From Tychonema sp. LEGE 07203 (GTDB lineage: Bacteria > Cyanobacteriota > Cyanobacteriia > Cyanobacteriales > Microcoleaceae): a stretch of DNA of 36,447 nucleotides. The notes beneath the pieces were generated by a model. It worked only from the letters and a program-made list of their open reading frames with translations, was not told the origin of the DNA and did no database searches. The translations under genes and the position numbers were made by a program. Each line of letters starts with the position of its first letter. Within the stretch, counting starts at the first letter, position 1. Location of the stretch: positions 1 to 36,447 of the forward strand of contig NZ_JADEXD010000052.1 in assembly GCF_015207285.1 (NCBI RefSeq), given 5' to 3'. Positions 11,660 to 20,490 of the stretch are shown here, in pieces.

Positions 11660-13174
11660 TTAGGTTTGGAGGTTGTTGGGGGCGATCGCATTTACCAATT
11701 CATCATGCACTTTAGCCATCAAACTAGCTGATTTTAAAGAAACAAATTTTTGCTGTGAAACAAAATTTAAGCAGCCCAAAACTCGTGATTCCCATTCCTC
11801 TCTACTTTTAGTATTCCAAGCCTTAAAAACATCTTCTTCCTGCAAACCGCTCAAGGAATGAAAAGTAGAATTTCTTTCATCCCTTGTATTGCTAGCAAAA
11901 ATTTGAATGTGAGGGTTTAGATTCCATTCTGCTGAATAAGATGCTTTTAGTAAATCAAACAGTGGTTTACCAAATAATCCCACAGTTCCGAAGCGTTGAT
12001 GCTTGTTATCATCAAACCAATTCCGTAAATTATGAGGCAAATTCACATCATGAAAATATGCCGTATTTGGCTGCGTTAGATTAGAGTATTTAATTTGTAG
12101 CTTATACTTTTCTAAGGCCCATTTTTTGATCGATCCTTCCACAGCCCGAAAACTGTGAAATAGAGCCTCAACCGTGTTTCCCTGCCTTAAACGAATCACG
12201 CCTAAATAAGCAGCCTCATAACCCATCCACCACCACTGCTCTAAACGCTCCTTTGCAACATCTCCCCTAGCCTTACCACAATCTTCAAACTTAGCAAAAT
12301 TCCACTGTACAGCCATTGCTAACAAGTCGCGAATTTCCAGCAATAGCGGCTCGGAAGCATCTTTCCAGTAAGGGTTTAAGATGCGTTCAACTCCCTGGTA
12401 GTCGTAACGCTTTAATAACGCTTTCGCCTCTTGGACTAGCATCCCCTGCAAATAAGTAGAGCTTTCGATGAAATAACCCTTCTCTGCTAACCTTTCTTCA
12501 TACTCATTGCTAACCAAAAACTTGACTTTTTTACCAAATTTTGCTAAACAATTAAATTGAACAGCCGAAGAAATAGCTGGAGTTCCCGCTTGATGACTGA
12601 CATAGATATTTGCATTTCTATCAAACTCTACACTAGATAAAGCTTGCTGAACCAGCAACAGTGCTTTATTCCAACTATCTAATCCCTCATCTTGAAATTC
12701 TGGTTTCAATGTCAAGTAATCAATAGATTTAACTTTAGGAAAGTTTTCGCGAAAATATTGCTCAAATATCGGCTTGAGAGTACAAGTATCTTGCCAATAG
12801 GGGCTTTTGTCTATCTTCCTGTCTTCCTCCTCAAAAACTGCTTCCTGATCGGTCAAAATCACAATTATTCTGTCAGGATTTGTTCTGCCTTGTTCTAGCA
12901 GCTTTGCCGAAAAAGCATCCAGCAGCGGCAAGTGCAAATCTTGATAATATTCATCTGTCAACTGGCTGCCATAAACCATCCCCATCGCTCTAGCTGGTAC
13001 AATAAAAGGCTCGCCATCATCAGTGTTAGGCGGTCGTGTAGGTGCAAAACGGCGATCGTATAATTGATCTCTCATCTTTCTAAACAAAGTTTGCCAGTGT
13101 TCATCAATTTTGAGATTGATATCGCTTTTGAGCTTGACATCGCTGCTACCAGTTGTCACAATCCAGATATTCAT
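11660..13174 (-). CDS. CARF-HEPN ribonuclease (Csm6/Csx1-like ancillary effector)
   Basis: The protein is 504 aa. Residues 1-240 look like a CARF domain: the first strand and loop MNIWIVTTGSSDV, a strand DRIIVILTD near 101-109, and IYVSHQAGTPAISSAVQF at 190-207. That last block matches the (H/S)xxGGTPxxS-type ligand loop of CARF sensors. The C-terminal half is helical and carries an RX4H motif, R434 to H439 (RNSTFH), the HEPN RNase signature. CARF domains bind cyclic oligoadenylate made by Cas10; HEPN dimers then cleave RNA non-specifically. The gene starts two bases after the cmr6-cmr1 stop, so it is translated with the complex. The sequence is diverged and I cannot assign it to a named Csm6/Csx subfamily. 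Confidence 0.8.
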   Translation of the reverse strand: MNIWIVTTGSSDVKLKSDINLKIDEHWQTLFRKMRDQLYDRRFAPTRPPNTDDGEPFIVPARAMGMVYGSQLTDEYYQDLHLPLLDAFSAKLLEQGRTNPDRIIVILTDQEAVFEEEDRKIDKSPYWQDTCTLKPIFEQYFRENFPKVKSIDYLTLKPEFQDEGLDSWNKALLLVQQALSSVEFDRNANIYVSHQAGTPAISSAVQFNCLAKFGKKVKFLVSNEYEERLAEKGYFIESSTYLQGMLVQEAKALLKRYDYQGVERILNPYWKDASEPLLLEIRDLLAMAVQWNFAKFEDCGKARGDVAKERLEQWWWMGYEAAYLGVIRLRQGNTVEALFHSFRAVEGSIKKWALEKYKLQIKYSNLTQPNTAYFHDVNLPHNLRNWFDDNKHQRFGTVGLFGKPLFDLLKASYSAEWNLNPHIQIFASNTRDERNSTFHSLSGLQEEDVFKAWNTKSREEWESRVLGCLNFVSQQKFVSLKSASLMAKVHDELVNAIAPNNLQT

Positions 13175-13176
13175 AA

Positions 13177-14901
13177 TTATTCCTCAGTTGGCCAAAGTTT
13201 GATAAAGTCGCTCTGATTCTGTAAAAACTCAAGAAAATCTTGAGTTTTGTCCGATTTATCTGGAAAAATAGTCAAAAGCTCTACATACTCTTGCCTCTTT
13301 TGTCTCAATTCTCCGTTTTTAGTTGTGAAATAGCGGGGACACATCCGGTGCCAAATGCGACCGATGTTATTTAGTTTTCCCGTCAAATCGCTTTGCTTAA
13401 TAGACTGATTTTTTGAGTACGGTTCGTGAAACCATTTAATTGCTTCGCTGCTATGCTGATCCTCAGCGATTCTTCCCCAAACTTCCACTTTTTCGGGATG
13501 CCAGACTTCACGCCACGCCATAACCTGATGACTAGGTTCTAAATGATTAACTGTTAACCATTCTATTGCTCTCTGCTGACCCTCTGCCAGAAATTTAGTA
13601 ATATTGCTGAGGTCAGGATTAGCAGCCGTGACGTACAAATTTTTTGAACTTTCATTAAACTTCCAGTGGCAGCCGATCGCAGGTTTGTCATTTCTCTTAA
13701 AATACTCAGGGAAAAACAGGCTGTGATCGACCCGCCGCCACGACTTGCCAAAACCGCCAAGCAAGAGAGAAAATTTAATTAAATAAGTGACAAACTTTTT
13801 TAACTCCTTCTGCGGATACCTATTATTTAGATTCACAATGTCCAGTCTTCCTGCCTGTAAATCGTAGGTAGGCATGACTACCGGATTCCTCGCCGGATAA
13901 TATTTGTGTTCACCAAAATCGAGTTCTTCAGCAGTAAAGTTAATCCCCAACTGCCCGATAATTGCCCCTGTATCATCGCGTGTTTCAATAATTCCTCCCC
14001 AAAGTTTTTTTGTTAACAGTTGTGCTGTATTGGCATCCGTAACCCCTGCCAACAACCGCAAAGTATGACCCCGCAGCGCAGCTTTAAACATATTGGGTCG
14101 AAATTCTGGGGTTCTATTCAGTAGTTGCGACGTTAACCCGCAGCCGCTCAAATTGACAGAAAGTAAGATGCGATCGGCACTTTTTACCTCTGCCATGCGA
14201 CCATAACCTGCACTTACCCTAGAACCAATTCCGTGCCCTAAAGCTTTTTCCCAAATTTGCCAAATTTCCTCCCATTCTTGTTTTCCAAGCTGCTTGTTGC
14301 TGGAAATGCCAAATTGTAATTTACACTGATAAAGCGAGATTTGCACGTTAGCGCTGGTGACGGCATTTTCCATCACTTGGCGCTTTTGCTGAGAGTGAAC
14401 GACATCGACTAAACGCTCTTTTTCTCCCCAAGACATATCAGCGGGGAAGCCGCCGTGAAAGCGCAAAATTCCTGGTTTTGCACTACGCTGTCCGTCCTGT
14501 ACAACCTCTCCCCCGCAGTATCCTTCTCGTTTTTCAGGAGGACACGATCGCCAGAAAGCCCCTTTCATGCTAGAACCAGGATAAAATGGCAAACCTTTCG
14601 CGCCAATTATGGGTCGAATCATGCCTTCATCTTGTCCACTGTTTGTAACTAAACGCCAGCTAATGGTGTATTGTTTTGTTTCCACTCCTTGCCCGAATTC
14701 AGGCATTTTTACAAGTGATTTAGTTCGACCTCGTTTGTAAAGGGGAACGCTTTCATCGGCGTTTTCGGGGACGGGAGGACAGCATTCTAACCATTGTTCC
14801 ACCCATTCAGAAGCGGGACCAGCATCGCCGGCGTACTGAATTTTGCCCCTTCCTTCCAATTGAGATCGAAACATCAAAGGAACGCGATCGCTATCACTCA
14901 T
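13177..14901 (-). CDS. Cmr6-Cmr1 fused RAMP protein of the type III-B complex
   Basis: The protein is 574 aa from ATG 14901, chosen because GGAGG lies eight bases before it (a GTG at 14910 is in frame). In the numbering from the GTG start, residues about 80-245 look like Cmr6: GLPFYPGSSMKGAFWRSC at 106-123 and the Gly-rich loop GHGIGSRVSAGYG at 225-237. From about 265, RPNMFKAALRGHTLRLLAG and KKLWGGI resemble the Cmr1 RxxxxxxLRxxxRxLxG and LFGS-like segments, followed by LLLGGFGKSWRRVDHSLF. It is about twice the length of Cmr6, and no separate cmr1 exists, so the C-terminal half probably supplies Cmr1, which caps the crRNA 3' end and target. The fusion reading is inference from motifs and gene count. 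Confidence 0.75.
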   Translation of the reverse strand: MSDSDRVPLMFRSQLEGRGKIQYAGDAGPASEWVEQWLECCPPVPENADESVPLYKRGRTKSLVKMPEFGQGVETKQYTISWRLVTNSGQDEGMIRPIIGAKGLPFYPGSSMKGAFWRSCPPEKREGYCGGEVVQDGQRSAKPGILRFHGGFPADMSWGEKERLVDVVHSQQKRQVMENAVTSANVQISLYQCKLQFGISSNKQLGKQEWEEIWQIWEKALGHGIGSRVSAGYGRMAEVKSADRILLSVNLSGCGLTSQLLNRTPEFRPNMFKAALRGHTLRLLAGVTDANTAQLLTKKLWGGIIETRDDTGAIIGQLGINFTAEELDFGEHKYYPARNPVVMPTYDLQAGRLDIVNLNNRYPQKELKKFVTYLIKFSLLLGGFGKSWRRVDHSLFFPEYFKRNDKPAIGCHWKFNESSKNLYVTAANPDLSNITKFLAEGQQRAIEWLTVNHLEPSHQVMAWREVWHPEKVEVWGRIAEDQHSSEAIKWFHEPYSKNQSIKQSDLTGKLNNIGRIWHRMCPRYFTTKNGELRQKRQEYVELLTIFPDKSDKTQDFLEFLQNQSDFIKLWPTEE

Positions 14902-14938
14902 CTTCTTCACCTCCAGAATTGTCGTTAGTATTACCCGA

Positions 14939-15325
14939 TTATTTGTAGCGCTGAGTCCACCAAACCATGCTGTCGCAAAGTTGAGTCAGCACAGCTATAG
15001 CTACTTTGCGCTGTTCTACGGGAAAATCCCACAGTTTATTTGCCATAATTTTAATGGCTGCTGTATCGCCAGAACTAACATCATCATTGGGAATTTTAAC
15101 ACCAGCATTTGCCATGATTTTGACTAGCGCCTTCCAAGTATCCCGCCAATAATCAGCCTTATCTTTATCCTTGACTAACCGAAACTGTTCTCCCCAAAAT
15201 CGCTCTAAACCGTAAGCGACTGCAACGCGCATTTTGTATGCTTGATTGAGAGCCTCTTTTTTGTCGCAGTATTTGATAACTAAATCGTGAGCCTCTTGGT
15301 CTAATTTGTAAGATTCCCAAGCCAT
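14939..15325 (-). CDS. cmr5: Type III-B small subunit Cmr5
   Basis: The protein is 128 aa and all-helical, as Cmr5 is. It sits between cmr4 and the Cmr6-type gene, the usual III-B position. Features include MAWESYKLDQEAHDLVIKYC, KMRVAVAYGLERFWGE and a C-terminal VAIAVLTQLCDSMVWWTQRYK. Cmr5 lines the groove that holds the crRNA-target duplex and has no catalytic site. AAAGGAGG, lying over the end of cmr4, precedes the ATG at a good distance, and the gap from the cmr4 stop is three bases. Confidence 0.88.
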   Translation of the reverse strand: MAWESYKLDQEAHDLVIKYCDKKEALNQAYKMRVAVAYGLERFWGEQFRLVKDKDKADYWRDTWKALVKIMANAGVKIPNDDVSSGDTAAIKIMANKLWDFPVEQRKVAIAVLTQLCDSMVWWTQRYK

Positions 15326-15328
15326 AAA

Positions 15329-16162
15329 TTATACCTCCTTTAAGGTTAGATAGCAGTGACCGAAACCAATTGATTCTAAACCGCCGAGATAAATGTCTGC
15401 ACCGCTAGCAGCGCCAAAAGGTTGCCATGTCTCTTGGTTGTCTTTGAGGGCGATCGGAAATACTAAAATTGTACCTTCTGGCAAAGCTTCAGTATTAAAA
15501 AAAGCTCCTTTTACAGTCTTCTTTTCTTCTTTCTCTAAGGCAACTCGACTCTGGCGATAAAGGGCCATATCGTGAATCATGGCAATTTCATCATCAGCAA
15601 CAACAACGGCTGGCAATTCCTCTTCTAAAGGAAACCAAGCAGACAAATCCGCAGTTTTGTCAACCGTCAAAAAGCCGAAGTTGAAAAATAGCTTTGGTTT
15701 GCCATTTATGTCGAGAGCTTTTAAGGTTTGAGAACCTGTGTAATTAGCTGGAAGTTTTGCTGTTTTGAGTAACGTACCATCTTTTAATTTGACCGAATCT
15801 CCTGCAGTTCGCTGATAGCGTTTCAGCAAACGAGGACAAGTTACCCAGACAATTGGTTGACCGGGACAAAACACTGGCAACCACAGCAGTGAAGCGTATT
15901 CAAACTTAACTACAGACTCGGTTGTACTGTCTGGTTTTCCAGATTCTGCTTCTTGACCGTACCATTTATTAGCTTCCGTTTCTCCCAGACTGCGGCGAAT
16001 TTCCGATCGCAATCTGCCCCGAATCGAACTGCCTGGAATAATGCCAGTTTGGGTAAACTGGTCGCGGAAAATTAAGTTTAAGTTGCCGCTTTCTTCTCCA
16101 GCCGTTGCTCCCACATGAACGGGAGCAAGGGTTTCAATAATACCGTAAGCTTTTTTGTACAT
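15329..16162 (-). CDS. cmr4: Type III-B backbone subunit Cmr4 (RAMP; catalytic Asp apparently replaced)
   Basis: The protein is 277 aa. The N-terminus GIIETLAPVHVGATAG is the usual RAMP strand and loop, followed by TGIIPGSSIRGRLRSEIRR, the Cmr4 GSSxKGxLR region. In characterised Cmr4 the loop between these carries a catalytic Asp (pattern G-x-V-D-L-P) that cuts target RNA every six bases. Here the equivalent stretch reads SGNLNLIFRDQF, with Asn29 at the Asp position; Asp34 lies nearby but out of register. Cmr4 multimerises along the crRNA. Its ATG overlaps the cmr3 stop as TAATG. Loss of the catalytic Asp is inferred from hand alignment only. Confidence 0.92.
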   Translation of the reverse strand: MYKKAYGIIETLAPVHVGATAGEESGNLNLIFRDQFTQTGIIPGSSIRGRLRSEIRRSLGETEANKWYGQEAESGKPDSTTESVVKFEYASLLWLPVFCPGQPIVWVTCPRLLKRYQRTAGDSVKLKDGTLLKTAKLPANYTGSQTLKALDINGKPKLFFNFGFLTVDKTADLSAWFPLEEELPAVVVADDEIAMIHDMALYRQSRVALEKEEKKTVKGAFFNTEALPEGTILVFPIALKDNQETWQPFGAASGADIYLGGLESIGFGHCYLTLKEV

Positions 16163-17148
16163 TATTCAACTCCTTGAATTTCTACTGGCAAACACAAACC
16201 GCATCCAACTTGTTTCAGGCTAAAACCTTCTTTGGGAAACCAAGTTTCTGGAAAATCCCACCAAGTTTGATCTAAAGGTTCTCTGAGAAAATAGACTGTT
16301 CCAGGTGGAACTGCATAGCGTCCCCGTCCCATTTGTCCTTTCGCACGGTACCGATAGGAAATGGGTTTATCTGTGAGCATCTCCGGTCGTTTTTTGGAGA
16401 AATCTTCATTTTTGGGATACCGGAATGAAAATTTATTAGAACCCCAAACTCCCGGCGTGATTAAAGCAAACGATCGCTGAATTGGTTGGCGTAAAAGTTT
16501 GAAAATGGGACTGTTATCATCCAGTAAAACACTCTTGATTTCTACTAAATGATTTTCCCCACCAAACCGATACCAACCGTCTGCTAAAGGATGAGTTGAG
16601 AGATAAACCAGACAATATTCATCATCCATCTGCACGGCATTTTCCAGAAACAAACCATCTTCTGCTAAAGTGCAGCGTTCATCATCTTTTGTTTTGGGAT
16701 GCAAGATAGGGACGTATGTCCAAGGACGATCGGCCGCATCCCCATTTCTCTTGATATCAGCAGGCTTATCTTTCCACGAATTAACGGTTTGCCAGCGATA
16801 ATCTGGCTCTAAATCTTTAGATTCGCGTTCCCATTTTCCTGTTTTTATTTTCCATTCATCCACGCCTTGTTTAGCAATAACTTTGTGCCACGGAATCGGG
16901 ACATAAAAGTATTCTGGATCGTCGGATTTTGCCCAGAATGGCCCAGCCACAAACAACTTTTTGCTAAGTTCTTTTGGACAAATATAAGACTTAACTTTGT
17001 TGGCGCTGAAAAATAGACCGGAGAGAGTAGCAGCTTCTGGAGGGAATTTTGCCCCAGAAAGTCCGACCAGGTTTTCGGGTGATAAAAATCCGCCAGAACT
17101 ACCGTACATAAATCCTAAAGGACTTATAGTGATGAGATATTTGAACAT
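16162..17148 (-). CDS. cmr3: Type III-B subunit Cmr3 (Cas5-like)
   Basis: The protein is 328 aa from ATG 17148; an in-frame GTG at 17157 would add three residues. Cmr3 marks are the N-terminal FKYLITISPLGFMYGSSGGF, PPEAATLSGLFF early on, the interior FALITPGVWG, GQMGRGRYAVPPGTVYFL, and the C-terminal KQVGCGLCLPVEI Gly-rich loop. Cmr3 is the Cas5-type protein that holds the crRNA 5' handle and joins Cas10 to the backbone. It overlaps the cas10 3' end by about 25 bases and the cmr4 start by one base, so the genes are translationally coupled. Confidence 0.9.
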   Translation of the reverse strand: MFKYLITISPLGFMYGSSGGFLSPENLVGLSGAKFPPEAATLSGLFFSANKVKSYICPKELSKKLFVAGPFWAKSDDPEYFYVPIPWHKVIAKQGVDEWKIKTGKWERESKDLEPDYRWQTVNSWKDKPADIKRNGDAADRPWTYVPILHPKTKDDERCTLAEDGLFLENAVQMDDEYCLVYLSTHPLADGWYRFGGENHLVEIKSVLLDDNSPIFKLLRQPIQRSFALITPGVWGSNKFSFRYPKNEDFSKKRPEMLTDKPISYRYRAKGQMGRGRYAVPPGTVYFLREPLDQTWWDFPETWFPKEGFSLKQVGCGLCLPVEIQGVE

Positions 17149-18704
17149 AGCTGCCACCCCACATTTATTAAGTCACTAATCCAGTAAATAAGTTCCTTCG
17201 TTAGTTCATTTGGAAAATCTCCAACGATACACTTGCAGTTTTGTTCCAAATGCTCTCTGTCATTAAAGTAAAGCTGAAACAAACTTAAAGCCAATCGGTC
17301 ATCTGGTTTTTTTTCCTTGGGATCAAAACTAATAGCATGACGATTTTTTAGATGAGCTAAATCCTTGTAAACATGACTCCAGTTGGGCTTTTGATCCCAG
17401 GTTTTGCCGTCGCGGTCTTTGTATTGTTTGAGAATGTGCAAGTAATCCCAAGGACAGGTCCACTGCACAAATTGACCGCTGTTAAAGACCACTCGAATTG
17501 TAACCCGATCGCGCCCCAAACTTTTCGCTCTTTTTTCTGCCTCCCGACAGTGTTGAAGCACATCTCGCTGCGGTACGCTGTGACCAGCCCAAACAAAACC
17601 AACACTTAAATTAATATCCTGACCGTGCTCTTTCCATTTATCTGACAATCCCATTAACCATTCTAAGGCCTCTATAGGATCTGGCGGCTTTTCGGGCTTG
17701 CTGCTGTAAATTATGCCGAGGAAATCGTCACCGCCTGCATAAACAACTCGCCCTAGGTCTTCGGGGAAATTCTCCATAAATTTCTTTCCCCAATCTCGCA
17801 TAGCTTCGCTGAAGTTTTTTAGACCTTTATCTCCTTCTTTTTGAGCAATGTCCTGAAGTTTTTTGCCAACTCGATCGCCATCTCCCATAAACCAACCAGT
17901 CCACTGTCCAACTCCCTCTTCCGGCATCCGAATCAAATCGCTAAATCCTTGTTCATACCCTTTTTTTTGCAGAGTTTCCATATCGAGACTCTTAGCAATA
18001 TCTTCGCGAGTTACCAACCGCTTGACTAACTCAGGAATGCTCAATCTTTCATTAGGGGCGAGAAATTTTCCTTCTGGTTTGCCATCAGGGGGAAGATTCT
18101 CTAAAACACAGGAGAGACGCTGATAGAAATCCTTAAGTTCAGCTTTTTCTGGACTGGATAATTGCCGCCCTGGATTTGAATGTTCCAAACCTAAACGCGG
18201 CCAGGCGATCGCATCGGTGCCAGTCAAACTCGAACTGTCCCCAATCCAATTAATCGCCGTCCAATCACGCCGCAATTTGCGAGTTTCTAAATCCTTCATC
18301 GCAGATTCTATGGAATCTCCGTGTCCCCAAAATATTTCCCAAGTGTACAAACCCCATCGCATCCATTCTTGTTGCCAGTAATATTGTTCTTTAGGAGGTA
18401 CTTCTCTTTCTATCCAAACTCGACATTCATTTAATATTTCTTGCCATGACTTTTGAAGAGTATTGGTCACGTCATTTCTGAAAAATTCCCCTTCCCCTTT
18501 CAGAAGTATCCGATTGGGCATTCCTTTTTGGATGTTCGGGGAACCGGGAGAAATGACATTGAAACCTGAGTTTTCCGCTTGTTTAACTAGCTTCCAACTC
18601 AGATAAGACAGAATCAGTGAAGCCCCAAATAAATCTCGGAGTTTGCGGGACTTCTCGATAAAGCCTTGAACGGGTGCAAAGGCGATCGCGGTGTATGCAC
18701 ACAT
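17124..18704 (-). CDS. cmr2: Cas10/Cmr2, HD-less type III-B signalling subunit
   Basis: The protein is 526 aa, well short of the roughly 800-900 aa of Cmr2 with an HD domain. It opens directly at TAIAFAPVQGFIEKSRKLRDLFGAS, the start of the first Palm region, so the N-terminal HD DNase is absent. The polymerase/cyclase core is complete: FMGDGDRVG at about 272-280 and YAGGDDFLGII with GGDD at 324-327. This predicts cyclic oligoadenylate synthesis from ATP when target RNA is bound. ATG 18704 begins the operon. The upstream gap is divergent from the WYL regulator. Loss of HD is seen in other cyanobacterial III-B loci (family knowledge). Confidence 0.93.
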   Translation of the reverse strand: MCAYTAIAFAPVQGFIEKSRKLRDLFGASLILSYLSWKLVKQAENSGFNVISPGSPNIQKGMPNRILLKGEGEFFRNDVTNTLQKSWQEILNECRVWIEREVPPKEQYYWQQEWMRWGLYTWEIFWGHGDSIESAMKDLETRKLRRDWTAINWIGDSSSLTGTDAIAWPRLGLEHSNPGRQLSSPEKAELKDFYQRLSCVLENLPPDGKPEGKFLAPNERLSIPELVKRLVTREDIAKSLDMETLQKKGYEQGFSDLIRMPEEGVGQWTGWFMGDGDRVGKKLQDIAQKEGDKGLKNFSEAMRDWGKKFMENFPEDLGRVVYAGGDDFLGIIYSSKPEKPPDPIEALEWLMGLSDKWKEHGQDINLSVGFVWAGHSVPQRDVLQHCREAEKRAKSLGRDRVTIRVVFNSGQFVQWTCPWDYLHILKQYKDRDGKTWDQKPNWSHVYKDLAHLKNRHAISFDPKEKKPDDRLALSLFQLYFNDREHLEQNCKCIVGDFPNELTKELIYWISDLINVGWQLCSNISSL

Positions 18705-18867
18705 AAATTAAATTTTAAGGCGGGCAATGCCCACCTGAATGCTGCTGGTAGTGTCTCAAGCAGCCAACTGCTTAAATCTGACTGAACTTACTATACCAGC
18801 CGAGCCAGCTTCACGTCTTCAAATTCACAATATTTATAAAAATTATTTCAAAGCACAAAGCTATATA

Positions 18868-18896
18868 AACATATAGTCTCCAGCCATTTATATGTT
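18868..18896. promoter_or_regulatory. Candidate operator between cas10 and the WYL regulator
   Basis: AACATATA at 18868-18875 is exactly inverted as TATATGTT at 18889-18896, 13 bases apart, giving a dyad of about two helical turns. It lies 60-90 bases before the regulator ATG and about 170 bases before cas10. It is the best dyad in the 250-bp divergent gap. Regulation by the WYL protein is inference. The gap also has a GGCGGGCAATGCCCACC palindrome at about 18719 and a possible minus-strand -10 (TATAGT) near 18790. Confidence 0.45.
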
Positions 18897-18954
18897 CTTA
18901 TGTCAATATTATCTTTTACTTGAAATTTCAGCGACTTACTGATATCCACCCATC

Positions 18955-20130
18955 ATGGCTAAAAAACCGACCCCTCACCCCTACGCCGATCGACTAACGT
19001 TCGATCGCATCATGCTCCTCATCGCCACATTAGTAAACCATCCCGGAATCGGACACTCCGACACCGAAACCTCCGACAGTAAATATCACGACGCTTTACT
19101 AGAAGTGCAATCGCAATTGCAGAAAATTGCCGCCGAATTCAACATCCAATTTCCCGAAAACTATCCCGCAACTCCCACAATCCGCAAAGACTTAGAAACC
19201 TTGCGCCGCTACGGCATCCTCGACAAACGAATGTATCGCTTCGGCTACTATCTCGGCACCGGCGCAATGAATCGCGAAGAACTAATATTCGCATTTCAAG
19301 CAATAGCATCTATTGCCAAATATCAGGGAAATCCCCAAGCCCGCAGAATTTGTGAAAAACTCACTAAACTTTTGCGCGGATTGGATATCGAACTCAAAGG
19401 CGAATTGTTTTATCCGGTTCGCGAACACCTGAATCGGGCGATTATTTACACCGATCCTGTCGAAATGATCGATCGCCAAGAACATCGCAATACCCTATTT
19501 CACAAATTAGACATCGTAGAAACAGCCATAGTTCGCGGCCAGGCGATCGAACTTTACCGTCAAAGCAATTATTACGGTAAAAGCCATCTCGGTTTCCGGC
19601 GAATCTGGCCCCTGCAACTGATTTATCACGACATCGCCTGGTACCTGATTTGCCAATATTGCGAAAACGGACATTTAACCGTAGAACGGGTGAATCGCTT
19701 TACTGACTACTGCGAAATTATCGATGCAGAAGGGCGCGGTTCAGCCGCACAGCTACAAAGTCTGAAAATAGCTCAAAAGTTGTTAAAAAACGGCTGGGGG
19801 CTGTTCTTGGGCAAGCCAGAGCAACAGCAGGCAGAATTGCAGGGAACGCTGAAGTTGCAAAAAGTAAAGGTGCGATTTTTTCAGAAAGTAGTAGGATTTA
19901 TTCTAGAGGGCGATCGGCGGCATCCGCGACAAAAGATTAAAGAAGGGCCGAGGGATAGTTTTGGCGATTTGCTGTATGTTGATTATTGGATAGATTTGCC
20001 CGATCGCTCCCTGAACGAATTCAGCCTCTGGGTGAACAAACATATGGAAAACGTACAAGTGCTTTCGCCGCCGAGTTTAGTAGAAAAACACCGACAAGCA
20101 GCCAGAGATTTAGCCGCGAGATATAGCTAA
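18955..20130 (+). CDS. WYL-domain transcriptional regulator of the CRISPR locus
   Basis: The protein is 391 aa. The N-terminal part (about 15-105) is helix-turn-helix-like: DRLTFDRIMLLIATLV, then TIRKDLETLRRYGILDKRMYRFGYYLG, the DeoR-like recognition-helix pattern seen in WYL regulators. The WYL domain follows at about 185-260: IWPLQLIYHDIAWYLICQYCENG with WYL at 229-231 and ERVNRFTDYCEI after. The C-terminal WCX-like extension includes KVRFFQKVVGFILEGD and a tail ending KHRQAARDLAARYS. WYL proteins often sit beside type III and I-D loci in cyanobacteria and repress or activate cas genes. It is divergent from cas10 with a dyad in the shared gap. The ligand is unknown. Confidence 0.9.
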   Translation: MAKKPTPHPYADRLTFDRIMLLIATLVNHPGIGHSDTETSDSKYHDALLEVQSQLQKIAAEFNIQFPENYPATPTIRKDLETLRRYGILDKRMYRFGYYLGTGAMNREELIFAFQAIASIAKYQGNPQARRICEKLTKLLRGLDIELKGELFYPVREHLNRAIIYTDPVEMIDRQEHRNTLFHKLDIVETAIVRGQAIELYRQSNYYGKSHLGFRRIWPLQLIYHDIAWYLICQYCENGHLTVERVNRFTDYCEIIDAEGRGSAAQLQSLKIAQKLLKNGWGLFLGKPEQQQAELQGTLKLQKVKVRFFQKVVGFILEGDRRHPRQKIKEGPRDSFGDLLYVDYWIDLPDRSLNEFSLWVNKHMENVQVLSPPSLVEKHRQAARDLAARYS

Positions 20131-20394
20131 CAAGGCAATAGGGTTCAGTTAGCTAAGTTTGTGATTGCGTTGCGGGAGAGCAATCGCCTAGACTGTAGCG
20201 ATACTTTTTTACTAATACCAATAATCAAAAACTTTGCCACAGTTTTTGTAGGTGTGAGTTTACCCAGATCGATGCTAAAAAGCCAAATATTAAATAATAC
20301 CAAATCCTGGTTTTGGAGATTCTTTACGAACCAGTCGGCTTTGGGGCCGACGAAAGTTTATGTAAACCTGGTTTCAACCGCCGAATCATCTAAT

Positions 20395-20451
20395 AAAAAA
20401 CTAAAGTCCTTACCACGAACTGCGAGTTTGTAGTAAGGACTTTAGTTTTTT
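20395..20451. terminator. Bidirectional terminator between the WYL gene and hpf
   Basis: AAAAAACTAAAGTCCTTAC at 20395-20413 is exactly inverted at 20433-20451. The stem ends in A6 on one side and T6 on the other, so it can end transcripts from both convergent genes. The rest of the 20131-20490 gap has only a small GTCGGC/GCCGAC hairpin near 20335 and no gene. Confidence 0.9.
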
Positions 20452-20490
20452 GTTGCTAACGACTTGCAGCCATTAACAATTAGAAATTAT

